In this document: positions 52,584 through 60,699 of the stretch, piece by piece
How the letters are laid out: each line of letters begins with the position of its first letter
How positions within the stretch are numbered: position 1 is the stretch's first letter
Source: Bowmanella sp. JS7-9
Lineage (GTDB): Bacteria > Pseudomonadota > Gammaproteobacteria > Enterobacterales > Alteromonadaceae
Direction: 5' to 3'
Assembly (NCBI RefSeq): GCF_004329715.1
Contig: NZ_JXSY01000011.1
Location: 186,001-250,000 of the forward strand
Length of the DNA stretch: 64,000 nucleotides
Position numbers and translations under genes: made by a program
The notes under the pieces: model-generated
Told to the model about the DNA's origin: nothing
The model's database searches: none
What the model saw: the letters and a program-made list of their open reading frames with translations, nothing else

Positions 52584-53039
52584 ATGCCAACTGCAAATAA
52601 TTCTAAAAATACAGCAACAGGCCTGCTAGCGCTGGCAGGTGTAATGCCCTATCAGGAAAAGCCGGGCGAAGAGTACATGAATGATGCCCAGATGGATCAT
52701 TTCCGTAAACTGTTGCAGGCATGGCGAAATCAGTTGCGTGAGGAAGTCGATCGCACCGTGCATCATATGCAGGATGAAGCGGCGAATTTCCCGGATCCGG
52801 TAGACCGCGCTGCTCAGGAAGAGGAATTCAGCCTGGAACTGCGCGCCCGTGACCGCGAGCGTAAACTGATCAAGAAAATTGAAAAGACCCTGCGTCGTCT
52901 GGAAGATGATGACTTTGGTTTTTGTGATCAATGCGGTATCGAAATCGGTATCCGCCGCCTGGAAGCGCGTCCAACCGCTGACCTGTGCATTGACTGCAAA
53001 ACCATGGCAGAAATCAAAGAAAAGCAAATGATGGGTTAA
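52584..53039 (+). CDS. dksA: RNA polymerase-binding transcription factor DksA
   Basis: Secondary-channel regulator that works with ppGpp in the stringent response, 151 aa. Coiled-coil region (about 33-110) containing the acidic tip [11 protein letters not shown], and a zinc finger CDQC...CIDC. ATG 52584 follows AGGAGAGAAGG; the open frame upstream is not coding. Confidence 0.97.
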   Translation: MPTANNSKNTATGLLALAGVMPYQEKPGEEYMNDAQMDHFRKLLQAWRNQLREEVDRTVHHMQDEAANFPDPVDRAAQEEEFSLELRARDRERKLIKKIEKTLRRLEDDDFGFCDQCGIEIGIRRLEARPTADLCIDCKTMAEIKEKQMMG

Positions 53040-53057
53040 CCCCTTCTGTGCTTCCTG

Positions 53058-53090
53058 CAAAAGCTGCCCATTGGCAGCTTTTGTTGTTTT
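53058..53090 (+). terminator. intrinsic terminator between dksA and gluQ
   Basis: Perfect 11-bp stem CAAAAGCTGCC (53058-53068), loop CATT, GGCAGCTTTTG (53073-53083), then TTGTTTTT. It ends only 7 nt before the first gluQ ATG. Confidence 0.85.
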
Positions 53091-53097
53091 TACGGCA

Positions 53098-54006
53098 ATG
53101 ATGATGACAGACACAATCTATCGTGGGCGCTTTGCCCCATCCCCATCAGGTCCATTGCATTTTGGCTCGCTGGTGGCCGCATTGGGATCCTATTTGCAGG
53201 CCAAATCCCACAACGGCCTGTGGCTGGTACGCATCGAAGATATCGATCCGCCCCGTGAAGCGCCGGGTGCGGCAGACCTTATTTTGCGTCAGTTAGCAGG
53301 TCACGGGTTGGAATGGGATGAGTCTGTCATCTGGCAAAGCCAGCGAAGTGAGGCTTACGACGCCGCTCTGGCTGCTTTGCAGCAACAAGGACGAGCCTAT
53401 TTTTGTCAGTGTACCCGTGCGCAAATTAAAGCCGCCGGTGGGCACTATCTGGGCGCCTGCCGCCGTGCCGGGTTAGGTGCCGATGGTAACTCGCTGCGGT
53501 TTCTGAATACCGAGCCGGTGATGACATTTCAGGATGCCCATCTGGGTGAGATACATGCCGATAGGGGTTTTGCTTGTGAGGATTTTGTCCTACGCAGAAA
53601 AGATGGACTGTATGCCTACCATCTGGCCTCGGTGGTGGATGATGCCGCATCGGCTATCACTGAAGTGGTGCGCGGGGCAGATTTGCTGCAACCTACTGCC
53701 TGCCAGTTAGCGCTTTATCATGCACTCAATCTCACCCCGCCAGCTTATTTGCACCTACCGGTGATTAGCACTGAGCCAGGGCAAAAATTAAGTAAGCAAA
53801 ATCACGCGCCGGCTATCGATAGTGCTTGCGCGGCAGATAATATCGCCAAAGTACTGGGTTGGCTGAATCATCCTTTGCCGAGCGAATTAATCGGGGCGCC
53901 AGTCAGTGAAATGTTATCCTGGGCGGTGGCCAACTGGCAGGTGAGTCGTCTGCCTAACAGCCAGGAAGTGTTACCAGATGAGCTAGGCCCCCAATGCGCT
54001 GGTTAA
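53098..54006 (+). CDS. gluQ: glutamyl-Q tRNA(Asp) synthetase
   Basis: Truncated GluRS paralogue (302 aa) that attaches glutamate to queuosine in tRNA(Asp). RFAPSPSGPLHFGS carries the HIGH-like site (His21), the zinc-binding region CQCTRAQIK...GACR is present, and KLSKQNH is the KMSKS-like loop. No anticodon-binding domain. Three tandem ATG codons at 53098, 53101 and 53104 and no good Shine-Dalgarno, because the terminator occupies the upstream space. Confidence 0.93.
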   Translation: MMMTDTIYRGRFAPSPSGPLHFGSLVAALGSYLQAKSHNGLWLVRIEDIDPPREAPGAADLILRQLAGHGLEWDESVIWQSQRSEAYDAALAALQQQGRAYFCQCTRAQIKAAGGHYLGACRRAGLGADGNSLRFLNTEPVMTFQDAHLGEIHADRGFACEDFVLRRKDGLYAYHLASVVDDAASAITEVVRGADLLQPTACQLALYHALNLTPPAYLHLPVISTEPGQKLSKQNHAPAIDSACAADNIAKVLGWLNHPLPSELIGAPVSEMLSWAVANWQVSRLPNSQEVLPDELGPQCAG

Positions 54007-54530
54007 TTGTCAGCGATATCTTTGGTCACACGCCCGAGCTTGAGTCGTGGTGCGCACGCCTGCCGGGTGAGGCACAGATTGTGCAGCCCTATTCCACGCA
54101 GCCACCGAGATTTGCTGACGATCACGCGGCCTATGCACATTTTACTGTGCACAGCGACATTGAACGCTTTGCCGCCAGGGTACTAGACGGGGTCAAGCGC
54201 TTTCAGCCACAACGGGTAGTGGGGTTTAGCGCCGGTGGTGCCGCAGCTTGGTTGGCGGCTTGCAGTGACAGTTTCAGCGCCAGACAGTTGCTGTGCTTTT
54301 ATCCCGGTCAGGTTCGCCATTATCTGAATAAACAGCCGCAGGTACCCTGCGAGTTGATTTTCGCCGCCCACGAAGCGCATTTTGATGTGCAGGCTGTCAT
54401 GGCCAAGCTCAGTCATTTGGCCGGTGTAAAGGTGCGGGATTGCGCGTATGCACACGGCTTTATGAATCCGTTATCCGCAGGTTTCGATGCCTGCGCCGAA
54501 ACCTATTTCACCGATTATCTTTGCAATTAA
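53994..54530 (+). CDS. alpha/beta-hydrolase-like protein
   Basis: 178-aa protein with nucleophile elbow GFSAGG and an α/β-hydrolase layout (dienelactone-hydrolase-like size). SDIFGH at the start, and the late AHGFMNP supplies a possible catalytic His. Substrate unknown. It overlaps gluQ by 13 nt, so it is probably cotranscribed with it. Confidence 0.75.
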   Translation: MRWLIVSDIFGHTPELESWCARLPGEAQIVQPYSTQPPRFADDHAAYAHFTVHSDIERFAARVLDGVKRFQPQRVVGFSAGGAAAWLAACSDSFSARQLLCFYPGQVRHYLNKQPQVPCELIFAAHEAHFDVQAVMAKLSHLAGVKVRDCAYAHGFMNPLSAGFDACAETYFTDYLCN

Positions 54531-54618
54531 CCCGGCGATTGGCAGGGTGATTCTCATTTGTCCCTGTCTGGGCTAGAATGTGCGCCCATTTTTGCGTGTT
54601 TTTGCAGGAGACAAGGTC

Positions 54619-55977
54619 ATTATTAAGCGCGTCCTATCCAGAGTGAAGAATGCTATGCGTGGTAAAAGCGCATCGCCGGTGATTTCACGGCGCATCTTCA
54701 CCCGTGAACAGCATGGAATCAGCCGTAATGATATCGATGACAGCGCGCTGAAAGTCCTTTATCGCCTGCACAATGCCGGTTATGAAGCCTATCTGGTCGG
54801 CGGCTGCGTCCGTGACCTGATGCTAGGCCTGCACCCGAAAGACTTTGATGTGGTGACCAATGCCACGCCGGAGCAAGTGCGTAAGTTATTCCGTAACAGC
54901 CGTTTAATTGGCCGCCGTTTCCAGTTGGTGCACGTGATTTTTGGCCGCGACATTATCGAAGTGGCGACATTCCGTGGCCATCATCAGGATGATGAGAATC
55001 ACGGCAAACAGAACGACCACGGTCAAATTCTGCGTGACAACGTATTTGGCAGCATCGAAGAAGATGCCGAACGCCGTGATTTCAGCGTGAACGCCATGTA
55101 TTACAACATCGCCGATTTTACCGTGCATGATTTCGCCGGTGGTGTAGAGGCGTTGCAAGCCCGTAAGCTGGATTTAATCGGTGATCCGGAAACCCGCTAC
55201 CGCGAAGACCCGGTGCGTATGCTGCGCGCCGCACGCTTTGCAGCCAAGCTGGATATGCAAATTGCTGAGCGCAGTGCCAAGCCGATTCGCACGTTGGCGT
55301 CGTTACTGAGCAACATTCCGCCGGCGCGTTTATTTGAAGAAGTGATCAAACTGTTTTTATCCGGTCATGGTGAACGCACGCTGGAATTGATGGCGGATTA
55401 CAACCTGCTGCAGCCCCTTTTCCCGGCGCTGACGCCACTGGTTAAACAGCGCGACAGTAAGGAATGGGCATTCCTGCGTCAGGTGATGCGTAACAGCGAT
55501 CAACGTATCGCGGACGGATTATCTGTCACGCCTGCTTTTATCTACGCGGCGTTAATGTGGTACCCGGTTGAGATACGCTACGGACAGCTGCGCGCGGAGT
55601 CCGGCCTGAGCGAGAACGATGCATTTAATCTGGCCATGACCGAGGTGATTGAACAGCAGATCCGCCGGATTATGATCCCGCGTCGCTTCACCACCCCGAT
55701 CCGTGAAATTTGGCAAATGCAGCAGCGTCTGACCCGCCGTCAGGGGCGCAGGGCCTGGCAAACCTTTGAACATCCGCGCTTCCGGGCCGGATTTGATTTC
55801 TTGTTGGTACGCGGTCAGGCCGAGGGTGGCCAGGCAGAAGAGCTTACCCAGTGGTGGCAGGCGTTTCAGGAGGCTGATAACGATGCCCGCCGTGCGATGC
55901 TGGAGCGTCAACCTACTCAGGCGAAAAAGCGTCCGCGCCGTCGCCGTGCACCGCGTCCGAAAAAGCAGGAATCCTGA
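54619..55977 (+). CDS. pcnB: poly(A) polymerase I PcnB, probable AUU start
   Basis: Adds poly(A) tails to RNA 3' ends and promotes decay. Nucleotidyltransferase core LVGGCVRDLMLG and KDFDVVTNATPEQV, then RNA-binding and Arg/Lys-rich C-terminal regions; about 452 aa. I place the start at ATT 54619: AGGAG (54606-54610) is 8 nt upstream, and the distance to the conserved REQHGISR block resembles E. coli, whose pcnB initiates at AUU. Alternatives are ATT 54622, GTG 54580, GTG 54643 and ATG 54655. Its stop overlaps folK (TGATG). Confidence 0.92.
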   Translation: MIKRVLSRVKNAMRGKSASPVISRRIFTREQHGISRNDIDDSALKVLYRLHNAGYEAYLVGGCVRDLMLGLHPKDFDVVTNATPEQVRKLFRNSRLIGRRFQLVHVIFGRDIIEVATFRGHHQDDENHGKQNDHGQILRDNVFGSIEEDAERRDFSVNAMYYNIADFTVHDFAGGVEALQARKLDLIGDPETRYREDPVRMLRAARFAAKLDMQIAERSAKPIRTLASLLSNIPPARLFEEVIKLFLSGHGERTLELMADYNLLQPLFPALTPLVKQRDSKEWAFLRQVMRNSDQRIADGLSVTPAFIYAALMWYPVEIRYGQLRAESGLSENDAFNLAMTEVIEQQIRRIMIPRRFTTPIREIWQMQQRLTRRQGRRAWQTFEHPRFRAGFDFLLVRGQAEGGQAEELTQWWQAFQEADNDARRAMLERQPTQAKKRPRRRRAPRPKKQES

Positions 55978-56465
55978 TGGCCCGTGCGTTTATCGGGTTG
56001 GGCAGTAATCTGGCCCAGCCTGCGGCGCAAATTCAGGCCGCACTGCATGCCATGACCCAGTTAGCTGATACCCAGCTAATCGCACAGTCTTCCCTGTACG
56101 GCAGCAAACCTATGGGGCCGCAAGACCAACCGGATTACGTGAATGCCGTGGTCGCGCTGCAGACCAGCCTGACGCCCCATCAATTACTTGATGCTTTGCA
56201 GCGAATTGAGCTGGAGCATGGTCGTGTGCGTAAGGCAGAACGTTGGGGGCCACGTACGCTGGATCTGGATATTCTGCTGTTCGACGATTTGCAATTTAGC
56301 GATGAAAGACTGACCATTCCCCATTACGGAATGCGTCAGCGTGAGTTCGTGATTTATCCATTGCTGGAAATTGCCCCGCAGCTGGTGTTGCCGGATGGCA
56401 CGCCGCTGAGTGATTTACAACATACCTGCGATGTAAACGGGCTGATTCGTCTCAGCGCGCAATAA
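55977..56465 (+). CDS. folK: HPPK (6-hydroxymethyl-dihydropterin pyrophosphokinase)
   Basis: Folate-pathway kinase, 162 aa, transferring pyrophosphate to 6-hydroxymethyl-7,8-dihydropterin. FIGLGSNL at the start and the signature [16 protein letters not shown] with two Asp ligands. Coupled to pcnB by a one-base overlap; panB follows 17 nt later. Confidence 0.96.
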   Translation: MARAFIGLGSNLAQPAAQIQAALHAMTQLADTQLIAQSSLYGSKPMGPQDQPDYVNAVVALQTSLTPHQLLDALQRIELEHGRVRKAERWGPRTLDLDILLFDDLQFSDERLTIPHYGMRQREFVIYPLLEIAPQLVLPDGTPLSDLQHTCDVNGLIRLSAQ

Positions 56466-56482
56466 ACGAAAAGGTCAGTGAT

Positions 56483-57283
56483 ATGACACAAAAGAAAATC
56501 AGTACTGCGACACTGCTTACTATGAAACAGCAGGGTGAGAAAATCTGCGCATTGACCGCCTATGATGCCAGCTTTGCCAAGTTGTTCGACGAACAGGGCA
56601 TCGATGTCATCCTGATTGGTGACTCGCTCGGTATGGTTTTGCAAGGCCACAATGACACCCTGCCAGTGAGTGTCGATGATGTGGCGTACCACACCCGTGC
56701 AGTGCGCGCGGGTACACAGCGGGCGTTTGTTATCGCAGATATGCCATTTATGAGCTACGCCACCCCGGAACAGGCCTGTATGAACGCGGCGAAACTGATG
56801 GTGGCGGGTGCCAGCATGGTTAAGCTTGAAGGTGGCGAATGGCTACTGCATACGGTACGTATGTTAGTCGAACGCAGTGTGCCGGTATGTGGCCATTTAG
56901 GGCTCACCCCGCAGTCGGTTCATGTATTTGGTGGCTTTAAGGTGCAGGGCCGCTCTGATCTGCAGGCTGAACAAATCCTCGAGCAAGCCAAAGCATTGGA
57001 AAAAGCCGGAATTCAGTTACTGGTACTGGAATGCATCCCATCGCCGTTGGCGAAGAAAATCCGTGACGCCCTGACCATCCCGGTGATTGGTATCGGTGCC
57101 GGTGTTGATTGTGATGGTCAGATTCTGGTGATGCATGACATGTTGGGAGTGAGCGCCAATTACATGCCAAAGTTCTCTAAAAATTATCTGGCGGAAACCG
57201 GTGATCTGCGCGCAGCAGTCAGTCAGTACATCAACGACGTGCGCGCCGGTGATTTCCCCGGTGCCGAACATAGCTTTCAGTAA
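56483..57283 (+). CDS. panB: 3-methyl-2-oxobutanoate hydroxymethyltransferase
   Basis: Ketopantoate synthase of pantothenate biosynthesis, 266 aa. [17 protein letters not shown] and the C-terminal [19 protein letters not shown] are diagnostic. In the folK-panB-panC operon. Confidence 0.97.
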   Translation: MTQKKISTATLLTMKQQGEKICALTAYDASFAKLFDEQGIDVILIGDSLGMVLQGHNDTLPVSVDDVAYHTRAVRAGTQRAFVIADMPFMSYATPEQACMNAAKLMVAGASMVKLEGGEWLLHTVRMLVERSVPVCGHLGLTPQSVHVFGGFKVQGRSDLQAEQILEQAKALEKAGIQLLVLECIPSPLAKKIRDALTIPVIGIGAGVDCDGQILVMHDMLGVSANYMPKFSKNYLAETGDLRAAVSQYINDVRAGDFPGAEHSFQ

Positions 57284-57292
57284 GGGTAAGTT

Positions 57293-58144
57293 GTGCAAAC
57301 CATCAGTGACATTCTGAGTCTGCGTGAACAACGCCGTCAGTGGCAACTGGACGGCAAAGTGATTGGTTTTGTACCGACTATGGGTAACCTGCATGATGGC
57401 CACCTTGAGCTGGTGCGCTGTGCGCGGGAACATTGCGACGTGGTGGTGGTGTCGATTTTCGTTAACCCGATGCAATTTGGCGAAAACGAAGATTTGGATG
57501 CCTACCCGCGCACGCTAGATGAAGACAAAGCGAAACTGCGCAGCCTTAACGTGGATGTGTTGTTTACCCCGCAGGCAAAAGACATTTATCCCCGCGGGCT
57601 GGAGCAGCAAACCTTCGTCGAAGTGCCGGGCTTATCCTATATGATTTGTGGCGCCAGCCGGCCGGGGCATTTCCGTGGGGTGGCGACTATCGTGTGTAAG
57701 CTGTTCAATATGGTGCAGCCAAATCACGCGTTTTTCGGCGAGAAAGACTTTCAGCAACTGCAGGTGATCCGCACTATGGTGCAGGATTTGTCGATGAATC
57801 TGACCATCCACGGCGTGCCTACCCGACGTGAAGCCGATGGCCTGGCCATGAGTTCCCGTAATGGTTACCTCAGCGCAGAACAGCGTCAGCTGGCGCCCAA
57901 GGTCTATCAAACCCTGACCAGCATCGCGGAGCAGATTCAACTGGGTCGTCGTGACTTTGACAAGCTGATTGCGGAACATGCCGCGGCGCTGAATAGCGTT
58001 GGCTTTAAAACCGATTATATCGAGATTCGCTCTGCTACTAGCCTGCTCAAGCCCGGGTTTGAAGAGCTGCAATTGGTGATTCTGATTGCCGCGTTTTTGG
58101 GCAAAACCCGCCTGATTGATAACCTGCCGGTCAGCCTGAGCTGA
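57293..58144 (+). CDS. panC: pantothenate synthetase
   Basis: Condenses pantoate with beta-alanine using ATP, 283 aa. [12 protein letters not shown] holds the HIGH-like motif; FGEKDFQQL and [11 protein letters not shown] are conserved active-site blocks. GTG start at 57293, 9 nt after panB. Its beta-alanine is probably supplied by the convergent panP. Confidence 0.97.
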   Translation: MQTISDILSLREQRRQWQLDGKVIGFVPTMGNLHDGHLELVRCAREHCDVVVVSIFVNPMQFGENEDLDAYPRTLDEDKAKLRSLNVDVLFTPQAKDIYPRGLEQQTFVEVPGLSYMICGASRPGHFRGVATIVCKLFNMVQPNHAFFGEKDFQQLQVIRTMVQDLSMNLTIHGVPTRREADGLAMSSRNGYLSAEQRQLAPKVYQTLTSIAEQIQLGRRDFDKLIAEHAAALNSVGFKTDYIEIRSATSLLKPGFEELQLVILIAAFLGKTRLIDNLPVSLS

Positions 58145-58150
58145 TCGTGT

Positions 58151-58174
58151 CCTGAGCAGATAATCCTGCTCAGG
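58151..58174. terminator. hairpin between panC and panP
   Basis: Perfect 9-bp stem CCTGAGCAG (58151-58159) and CTGCTCAGG (58166-58174). It overlaps the panP stop codon; no long T-tract follows. Confidence 0.5.
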
Positions 58175-59789
58175 CTTCCTGCAGACACATTGCCTGTAGC
58201 TCGTTCCATAGCGGCGAGCGGCGGGCAATTTCTGTTTGTTCGCGCAGTATTTCCTGCAGATGTTGTGAATTGGTCAACGGGTTGGCCAATACCGTGCGGA
58301 ACACCGAAATCGGTTGGTCCGGATACTTTTCTATGGTCAAACGGGTGCGTGATACAAAGGATTTACCCGCTTCACGCTGGCTCTTCTGGATCCACACGGT
58401 TAATTCATCCAGCTTACTGTTGAGGGCTGGCTGCAAATGCGGGGCTTCAAGCAGCGCCTGCTTTACAAACGACGGAACGCAACGATAGGTCATCAGGCAC
58501 AGGGTCGGCTCGGTGGTAAGCTCAAAATCCTCGTGATGATTAATCAGATTGGCAAAGTGTCGCGCCTTTTCGATGCTGATATCGATCAGCAGCTGATAAC
58601 CCTGACGTCCGAAAATATGCATGGCCGCATACAACATCATGGCCATACCATTGCGTGAGCCTTCCAGCGTGGTCGCGCCCAAATCTTTGGAGCCTTCACG
58701 CAGGATATAGTTGGCGTGGTGGCGCACTGCATTACTGGCGTCCGGATCTTTAAACAGCACCATGCCAGCACCCATCGGCACATACATCTGCTTGTGGGCA
58801 TCCAGTGTGACGGAGTCAGCCAGTTCTATGCCGGCCAACAGGCCGCGGTATTGATTGGAAAACAGTGTGGCACCGCCCCAGGCAGCGTCCACATGAAAAT
58901 GGCACTCAAGCTGGTTGGCAACGGCGGCCAACTCAGTTAATGGGTCGATATGACCGGTTTCTGTGGTACCGGCAATGCCGACCAGCGCCAGCACTTTGCC
59001 GCCTTCGGCTTGAATTTGCTGACCCATTTCCAATGCGCGTGCCGGATCGAGTGTCTGTCCGGGACAATCCAGCGCAATCAGGTTATCCCGACCGATACCG
59101 AGTAAATCGGCGGCTTTACGTAATGAATAATGGCCGCGCTGAGAGGTGATCACCACTAAGCGGTTATAGCCGTATTCCTGCATGGCACCTTGCAGACCGC
59201 TTTTGGCGATACCACGGAAACGCCCGCGCGCCTTAAACAACTGATTGCGGGCTACCCACAAAGCAGAAATATTGGCGATAGTGCCGCCGGAGCAAAACGC
59301 ACCAAGGGAATGGTTGGCGCTGTGTAAATAGGTGCTGTAGAAGGCCTCATCACCCTGATACACCAGTTGGTGCATCATCCCCAGCACCTGACGCTCCAGT
59401 GGCGTAAAGGCTTTAGAGGTTTCGATTTTAACCAGGTTCTGGTTTAACCCGACCAGTAGTTTGGCCAGCGGCATATGAAAATACGGCAGCGCCGAGGTCA
59501 TATGCCCGATAAATTGTGGTGAATAGGTGTTAACCGAGTTAGCCACCAGTTTGTTCAGCAGCTTTTCGGCGTGATCGCTTACAAACTCCGGATCTTCCGG
59601 AACCCGGAAGTCATTGAAGTCCTGCTCGATTTGTTCAAGCGAGGTGGCACGGGCGACCACGTGGCGCGACAAAAAGTCCGCCAGATTGACAGACAAATGC
59701 TGCTCGATCTGGGCAAGCTTGGAATCACTACCCTCAGGCGCGGTAAATACGCGGTAGAGGTGTTCCAGACTGGCGCGGGCTTTATTCAC
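58170..59789 (-). CDS. panP: PLP-dependent aspartate 1-decarboxylase PanP
   Basis: Group II PLP decarboxylase of 539 aa that makes beta-alanine from aspartate in bacteria lacking the pyruvoyl enzyme PanD. PLP features are AFCSGGTIANISALWVAR, HVDAAWGG and the Schiff-base Lys in LDAHKQMYVPMGAG. The function is supported by its place directly opposite panBC. GTG start at 59789 with AGGA upstream. A glutamate decarboxylase-like activity is the main alternative. Confidence 0.9.
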   Translation of the reverse strand: MNKARASLEHLYRVFTAPEGSDSKLAQIEQHLSVNLADFLSRHVVARATSLEQIEQDFNDFRVPEDPEFVSDHAEKLLNKLVANSVNTYSPQFIGHMTSALPYFHMPLAKLLVGLNQNLVKIETSKAFTPLERQVLGMMHQLVYQGDEAFYSTYLHSANHSLGAFCSGGTIANISALWVARNQLFKARGRFRGIAKSGLQGAMQEYGYNRLVVITSQRGHYSLRKAADLLGIGRDNLIALDCPGQTLDPARALEMGQQIQAEGGKVLALVGIAGTTETGHIDPLTELAAVANQLECHFHVDAAWGGATLFSNQYRGLLAGIELADSVTLDAHKQMYVPMGAGMVLFKDPDASNAVRHHANYILREGSKDLGATTLEGSRNGMAMMLYAAMHIFGRQGYQLLIDISIEKARHFANLINHHEDFELTTEPTLCLMTYRCVPSFVKQALLEAPHLQPALNSKLDELTVWIQKSQREAGKSFVSRTRLTIEKYPDQPISVFRTVLANPLTNSQHLQEILREQTEIARRSPLWNELQAMCLQEA

Positions 59790-59934
59790 ACAATTGTCCT
59801 ATTACAGCATCAGGGGGGCGGACTTTACCTTAATTTTGGCGTTCCACCAAGTGAGTCGCACGGTGTCACACTGGCAGCCCGGCTTTCCCTGTTACGTTAC
59901 AAACTGTTTACATCGATCAGATTGCAACCTTAGA

Positions 59935-60699
59935 ATGAAACCAGCAGATACGCTACTATTTGAAATCTATCTGGTTTTTGGTTCACACATGCATGTAAAA
60001 CTCATTGATGGCAAAGTCGATCTTGATCACATAGTGCCCTACTTTCAGCCGGTGATTGATTTACACACCCATTCGGTTGTCAGTTACGAATGTCTGGCGC
60101 GTCTGGTTACGGCCAGTGCCCAGTTGTTTTTGCCCTCGGAATTTTTGTCATTGGTAGAGCAGGATGCCTGCAGTGGCCAATTGGCCCAGCGTATCTTTAG
60201 CCTTAGTGCCCACTATTTTCGTGATACCAGCACCGCCTGGAGTATTAATTTATGTGCCAGTGATGTGTGTGATAAGCAGTTTCTGGTGTTTATCCGCGAG
60301 CAACTGGGCGATTACCCAGACCCTCATCGGGTAACGCTTGAGGTCAAAGGCGAATCGGCGCTGGCCTGTGCCGAACGCTTTGCGGAGTTTCTTGGTTGGT
60401 GTCGGGAAACGGGTATCAATGTGGTGATTGATCGTTTTGACCCCGCCATCTCGCCAGCCGCGCATATCTTAAGTCTGCCGATTCAGGGCATTAAACTGGA
60501 CGGGCAATTGAGTCGTCATTTTGCCAGTGACGTGCAGGTACAGCAGCAAATTCGCGAGCTTGCCCAGCAGTCTGCGGCAAAAAATATTGTGCTGATCGCC
60601 GAACATATCGAAGACGAAGCGACCCTCGAGGCCGCCCGCGAACTAGGGATCCGCTATGCACAGGGCTTTTATTTCAGTCAGCCTCAGGCAAGGGTTTAA
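59935..60699 (+). CDS. degenerate EAL-domain protein
   Basis: 254-aa single EAL domain without a membrane segment. Equivalents of active-site motifs are YECLARL, INLCASDV, LEVKGES, IDRFDPA, GIKLDG, AEHIED and YAQGFYFSQP. The metal-binding DDFG is DRFD, so the second Asp is lost and c-di-GMP hydrolysis is unlikely; c-di-GMP sensing or protein binding is possible. Start uncertain: ATG 59935 or ATG 59989 (MHVKLIDG), both without a clear ribosome binding site. Divergent from panP, and convergent with tamB with a 4-nt 3' overlap. Confidence 0.82.
   Translation: MKPADTLLFEIYLVFGSHMHVKLIDGKVDLDHIVPYFQPVIDLHTHSVVSYECLARLVTASAQLFLPSEFLSLVEQDACSGQLAQRIFSLSAHYFRDTSTAWSINLCASDVCDKQFLVFIREQLGDYPDPHRVTLEVKGESALACAERFAEFLGWCRETGINVVIDRFDPAISPAAHILSLPIQGIKLDGQLSRHFASDVQVQQQIRELAQQSAAKNIVLIAEHIEDEATLEAARELGIRYAQGFYFSQPQARV

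Noticed and set aside
57632-58228. 198-codon minus-strand frame opposite panC
   Set aside because: Antisense shadow overlapping panC and the panP 3' end.
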